Assembly (NCBI GenBank): GCA_035317605.1
Contig: DATHGT010000293.1
Location: 1 to 7,321, forward strand
Direction: 5' to 3'
Origin: DATHGT01 sp035317605
GTDB lineage: Bacteria > Methylomirabilota > Methylomirabilia > Rokubacteriales > CSP1-6
Length of the DNA: 7,321 nt
In this document: in pieces, positions 5,712 through 7,321 of the stretch
Layout: each line of letters opens with the position of its first letter
Position numbering within the stretch: position 1 is the first letter of the stretch
Translations under genes and position numbers: made by a program
Notes under the pieces: model-generated
Told to the model about the DNA's origin: nothing
Database searches by the model: none
The model's input: only the letters and a program-made list of their open reading frames with translations

Positions 5712-6043
5712 GGCGCGGCGAGGTCTGGCTCGCGACGCTCGACCCTGTTCGCGGCTCTGAGCAGGCAGGCACCCGGCCGGTTCTCGTTCTCCAAGCCGAC
5801 CCGCTGAACGATTTCCTCCGCACCGTCGTCGTCGTTCCTTTCACCACGAACCTGCGATGGTCTCGCTTCCCGTTCTGTGTCGTGGTCCAAGCCGGTGATG
5901 GTGGGCTCGCCGCCGAGTCGGTCGCGCTCTGCCATCAGATTCGGGTGAGTGACAAGTCTCGCCTGCGACAGTGCCTCGGGCAGGTGTCCGAGGCCACGAT
6001 CGCGAAGGTAGCACGGGCCATTCAGGTCACCCTGGCCGCGTGA
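5708..6043 (+). CDS. MazF/PemK-family endoribonuclease toxin
   Basis: A 111-residue toxin that, by family, cuts RNA at short specific sequences and arrests growth when the antitoxin is lost. The fold motifs are complete: RRGEVWLATLDP (2-13), GTRPVLVLQ (21-29) containing the probable catalytic arginine R23, VVVPFTTN (41-48) with the active-site threonine T46 or T47, and QIRVSDKSRL (77-86) preceding the C-terminal helix. Length is normal, with no frameshift or missing catalytic residue, so the toxin should be active. The ATG at 5708 overlaps the antitoxin stop and has no Shine-Dalgarno of its own, which keeps its synthesis tied to the antitoxin. Three successive hairpin structures follow (6044-6210). 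Cleavage sequence unknown. Confidence 0.95.
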   Translation: MRRGEVWLATLDPVRGSEQAGTRPVLVLQADPLNDFLRTVVVVPFTTNLRWSRFPFCVVVQAGDGGLAAESVALCHQIRVSDKSRLRQCLGQVSEATIAKVARAIQVTLAA

Positions 6044-6111
6044 GGCGAGACGGATCTCTCGTCCGCCCTGCTCATGAAATGCGTGAAGCGCTGGAAAGCT
6101 TGGCTTTCCAG
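6044..6111 (+). terminator. Two hairpins directly after the toxin gene
   Basis: The first (6044-6067) starts at the base after the toxin stop: GGCG and GACG pair with CGTC and CGCC, with one bulged A and a seven-base loop. The second (6091-6111) is a perfect 9-bp stem, CTGGAAAGC with GCTTTCCAG, around a three-base TTG loop. Neither has a following T-run, so they may stabilise the 3' end or end transcription weakly. Confidence 0.5.
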
Positions 6112-6130
6112 CCATAGTTGCCAAAGACTT

Positions 6131-6210
6131 CGCGGGCCGGGGGCGGCGTCAAGGGTCGCCGGAGGCGACGAGCGTAGCGAGCTTGCCCTTGACGCCGCGA
6201 CCGGCCCGCG
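6131..6210. repeat. Second long inverted repeat, between convergent gene ends
   Basis: Bases 6131-6155 and 6186-6210 are reverse complements over 25 bp with a single mismatch. The 30-base centre holds a 6-bp hairpin, GTCGCC-GGA-GGCGAC (6155-6169), and the motif GAGCGTAGCGAGC (6170-6182). It lies between the toxin gene end (6043) and the end of the surface-protein gene (6265), so it may end transcripts from both sides. Its build recalls the element at 5-136: long gene-specific arms around a core with GAGCGWAGC. Confidence 0.8.
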
Positions 6211-6264
6211 ACAGACACAGGTGCCAGCGCAGCTTACTACTCGGCCTCGCTGGGGCGCGAAGGA

Positions 6265-7321
6265 TCAGCGGCTGGTGGCGCGCCGATGGCGGAGCATCAG
6301 CAGCCCGCTCAGGACGATCACCAGCACGAAGATGGCCTGCCCCCACTCCGAGAGCGTCGGGATCGGAGCCGCCCCGAGGCTGGTCGCGTCGGTCACGCTG
6401 TTGTTGGCGGGGCTGGTGTCGCCACCACCGCTGACCGTCGCTGTGTTGCTGAGTGAATTCGGGGCGGTCGCGGCGATGCTGACCGTCAACGTGATCGGCG
6501 GATAGCTCGCGCCGGCGGCCAGCGCGTCGCTGCGCGTGCAGGTCAGGGTCCCGAGTGTGCACGTCCATCCCGTCCCACTCATCGCCGTCGCCGTCAGTCC
6601 GGCTGGCAGAGTGTCGGTCACCGTCACCGTACCGGAAGTGGGGCCGGCGCCGACGTTCGACACCGTGATGGTGTAGTCCGACGTCTGGCCCTTGACGAAG
6701 GTGCCGGTGTGGGTCTTGGCGATCGCGAGATCCGGAGTCGCGACACCGACCGACGCCGTCGCCGCGTTGCCGGGGCCGCCGTTGGTCGACGTCACGTTAC
6801 CCGTCGTGTTGACCTGATTTCCCGAGGCCACGGCGGTGACGTTGACGGAAAACGTGCAGGAGCCGCCCGCGGCGATCGTGGCGCCCGAGAGGCTGATGCT
6901 GTTGGAGCCGGCGGTGGCCGTGATGGTGCCGCCACCGCACGATCCCGTCAGGCCATTGGGCGTCGCCACCACCAGGCCCGCCGGCAGCGTATCGGTGAAG
7001 GCGACGCCGGTCAGCGCCACCGCGTTGCCGGCGGGGTTCGTGATCGTGAAGCTCAACGAGGTCGTCCCGTTCAGGCCGAGGCTCGTGGCGCCGAACGCTT
7101 TGCTGATCACCGGCGGCGCCACCACGGTGACGCTCGCCGAGGCGGTGAGGCCCGTCCCGCCGTTCGTGGAGGTCACCGGGCCGGTCGTGTTGTTCTTCAT
7201 CCCGTCCGTGGTCCCCGTGACCGTCACCGGGAAGACGCAGGTGCCGCTCGCCGCGATCGTCGCGCCCGCGAGGGTGATCGTGTTGCCGCCGCTCGTGGTC
7301 AGCGTCCCACCGCATACCGCG
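6265..7321 (-). CDS. Surface protein with DUF11-like repeats and IPTL-CTERM sorting signal (5' end missing)
   Basis: The frame is open to the right edge of the window, so the N-terminus is missing; 351 residues are visible. The visible part is rich in T, S, G, A and V, as in secreted beta-sandwich proteins. It holds the end of one repeat, then a full second repeat (about 71-194, starting ISKAFG), then a DUF11-like domain (about 198-315, with VTVTDTLPAGL and LSNTATVSG). GATIAASGTC at visible 19-28 recurs as GATIAAGGSC at 146-155, a repeat pitch of about 127 residues. The C-terminus is a textbook IPTL-CTERM tripartite signal: IPTLSEWG (320-327), a hydrophobic segment FVLVIVLSGLLML, then basic RHRR. 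Such signals are expected to be processed by an exosortase-type system and direct export to the envelope. The internal GTG at 7227 is not a real start. It converges on the toxin gene across the 6131-6210 repeat. Function beyond surface display is unknown. Confidence 0.88.
   Translation of the reverse strand, partial: AVCGGTLTTSGGNTITLAGATIAASGTCVFPVTVTGTTDGMKNNTTGPVTSTNGGTGLTASASVTVVAPPVISKAFGATSLGLNGTTSLSFTITNPAGNAVALTGVAFTDTLPAGLVVATPNGLTGSCGGGTITATAGSNSISLSGATIAAGGSCTFSVNVTAVASGNQVNTTGNVTSTNGGPGNAATASVGVATPDLAIAKTHTGTFVKGQTSDYTITVSNVGAGPTSGTVTVTDTLPAGLTATAMSGTGWTCTLGTLTCTRSDALAAGASYPPITLTVSIAATAPNSLSNTATVSGGGDTSPANNSVTDATSLGAAPIPTLSEWGQAIFVLVIVLSGLLMLRHRRATSR

Noticed and set aside
1..7321. 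CRISPR array, insertion sequence, integrase or reverse transcriptase
   Set aside because: No regularly spaced short repeats and no transposase, integrase or reverse-transcriptase motifs were seen in any frame.

Overview
This is a GC-rich bacterial window with six complete protein genes, a two-gene toxin-antitoxin pair among them, plus a seventh gene cut by the right edge. The coding style fits a high-GC soil or sediment bacterium: core-like genes use almost only G or C at the third codon position, a large amidohydrolase family 2 protein is present, and there is an IPTL-type cell-surface sorting signal. Rokubacteria/Methylomirabilota or a proteobacterial or deltaproteobacterial relative are possible, but this is a guess and no marker here fixes the taxon.

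Layout from left to right. Positions 5-136 form a long perfect inverted repeat just beyond the 3' end of upp (uracil phosphoribosyltransferase, minus strand, 155-778). A divergent gene at 881-2350 encodes a 489-residue amidohydrolase. It converges on a minus-strand Fic-family AMP-transferase gene (2397-3515), and a strong GC hairpin sits between the two. The fic promoter region (3516-3589) is relatively AT-rich and packed with repeated GCGGAGA half-sites around a consensus TATAAT. A plus-strand TSUP/TauE-type permease follows (3674-4417) and converges on a minus-strand STAS-domain anti-anti-sigma-like protein (4516-4854). A 599-base stretch without a convincing gene (4855-5453) contains an orphan 3' tail of a tRNA at 5220-5247. 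Next comes a MazEF-like pair (ribbon-helix-helix antitoxin 5454-5711, MazF/PemK toxin 5708-6043). A second long inverted repeat (6131-6210) then separates the toxin gene from a convergent minus-strand gene (6265 to the window edge) for a surface protein with tandem beta-rich repeats and a C-terminal IPTL-CTERM anchor.

The genes do not form one pathway. upp and the amidohydrolase look like resident metabolic genes. The fic gene and the toxin-antitoxin pair use clearly more A/T at third positions than the amidohydrolase and permease genes. Together with the tRNA tail between them, this suggests the 2.4-6.1 kb part is an accessory stretch built by gene gain. I do not recognise a known multi-gene defence or mobile system. 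The most unusual structures are the two long gene-end palindromes, the fic operator-like array and the tRNA tail.
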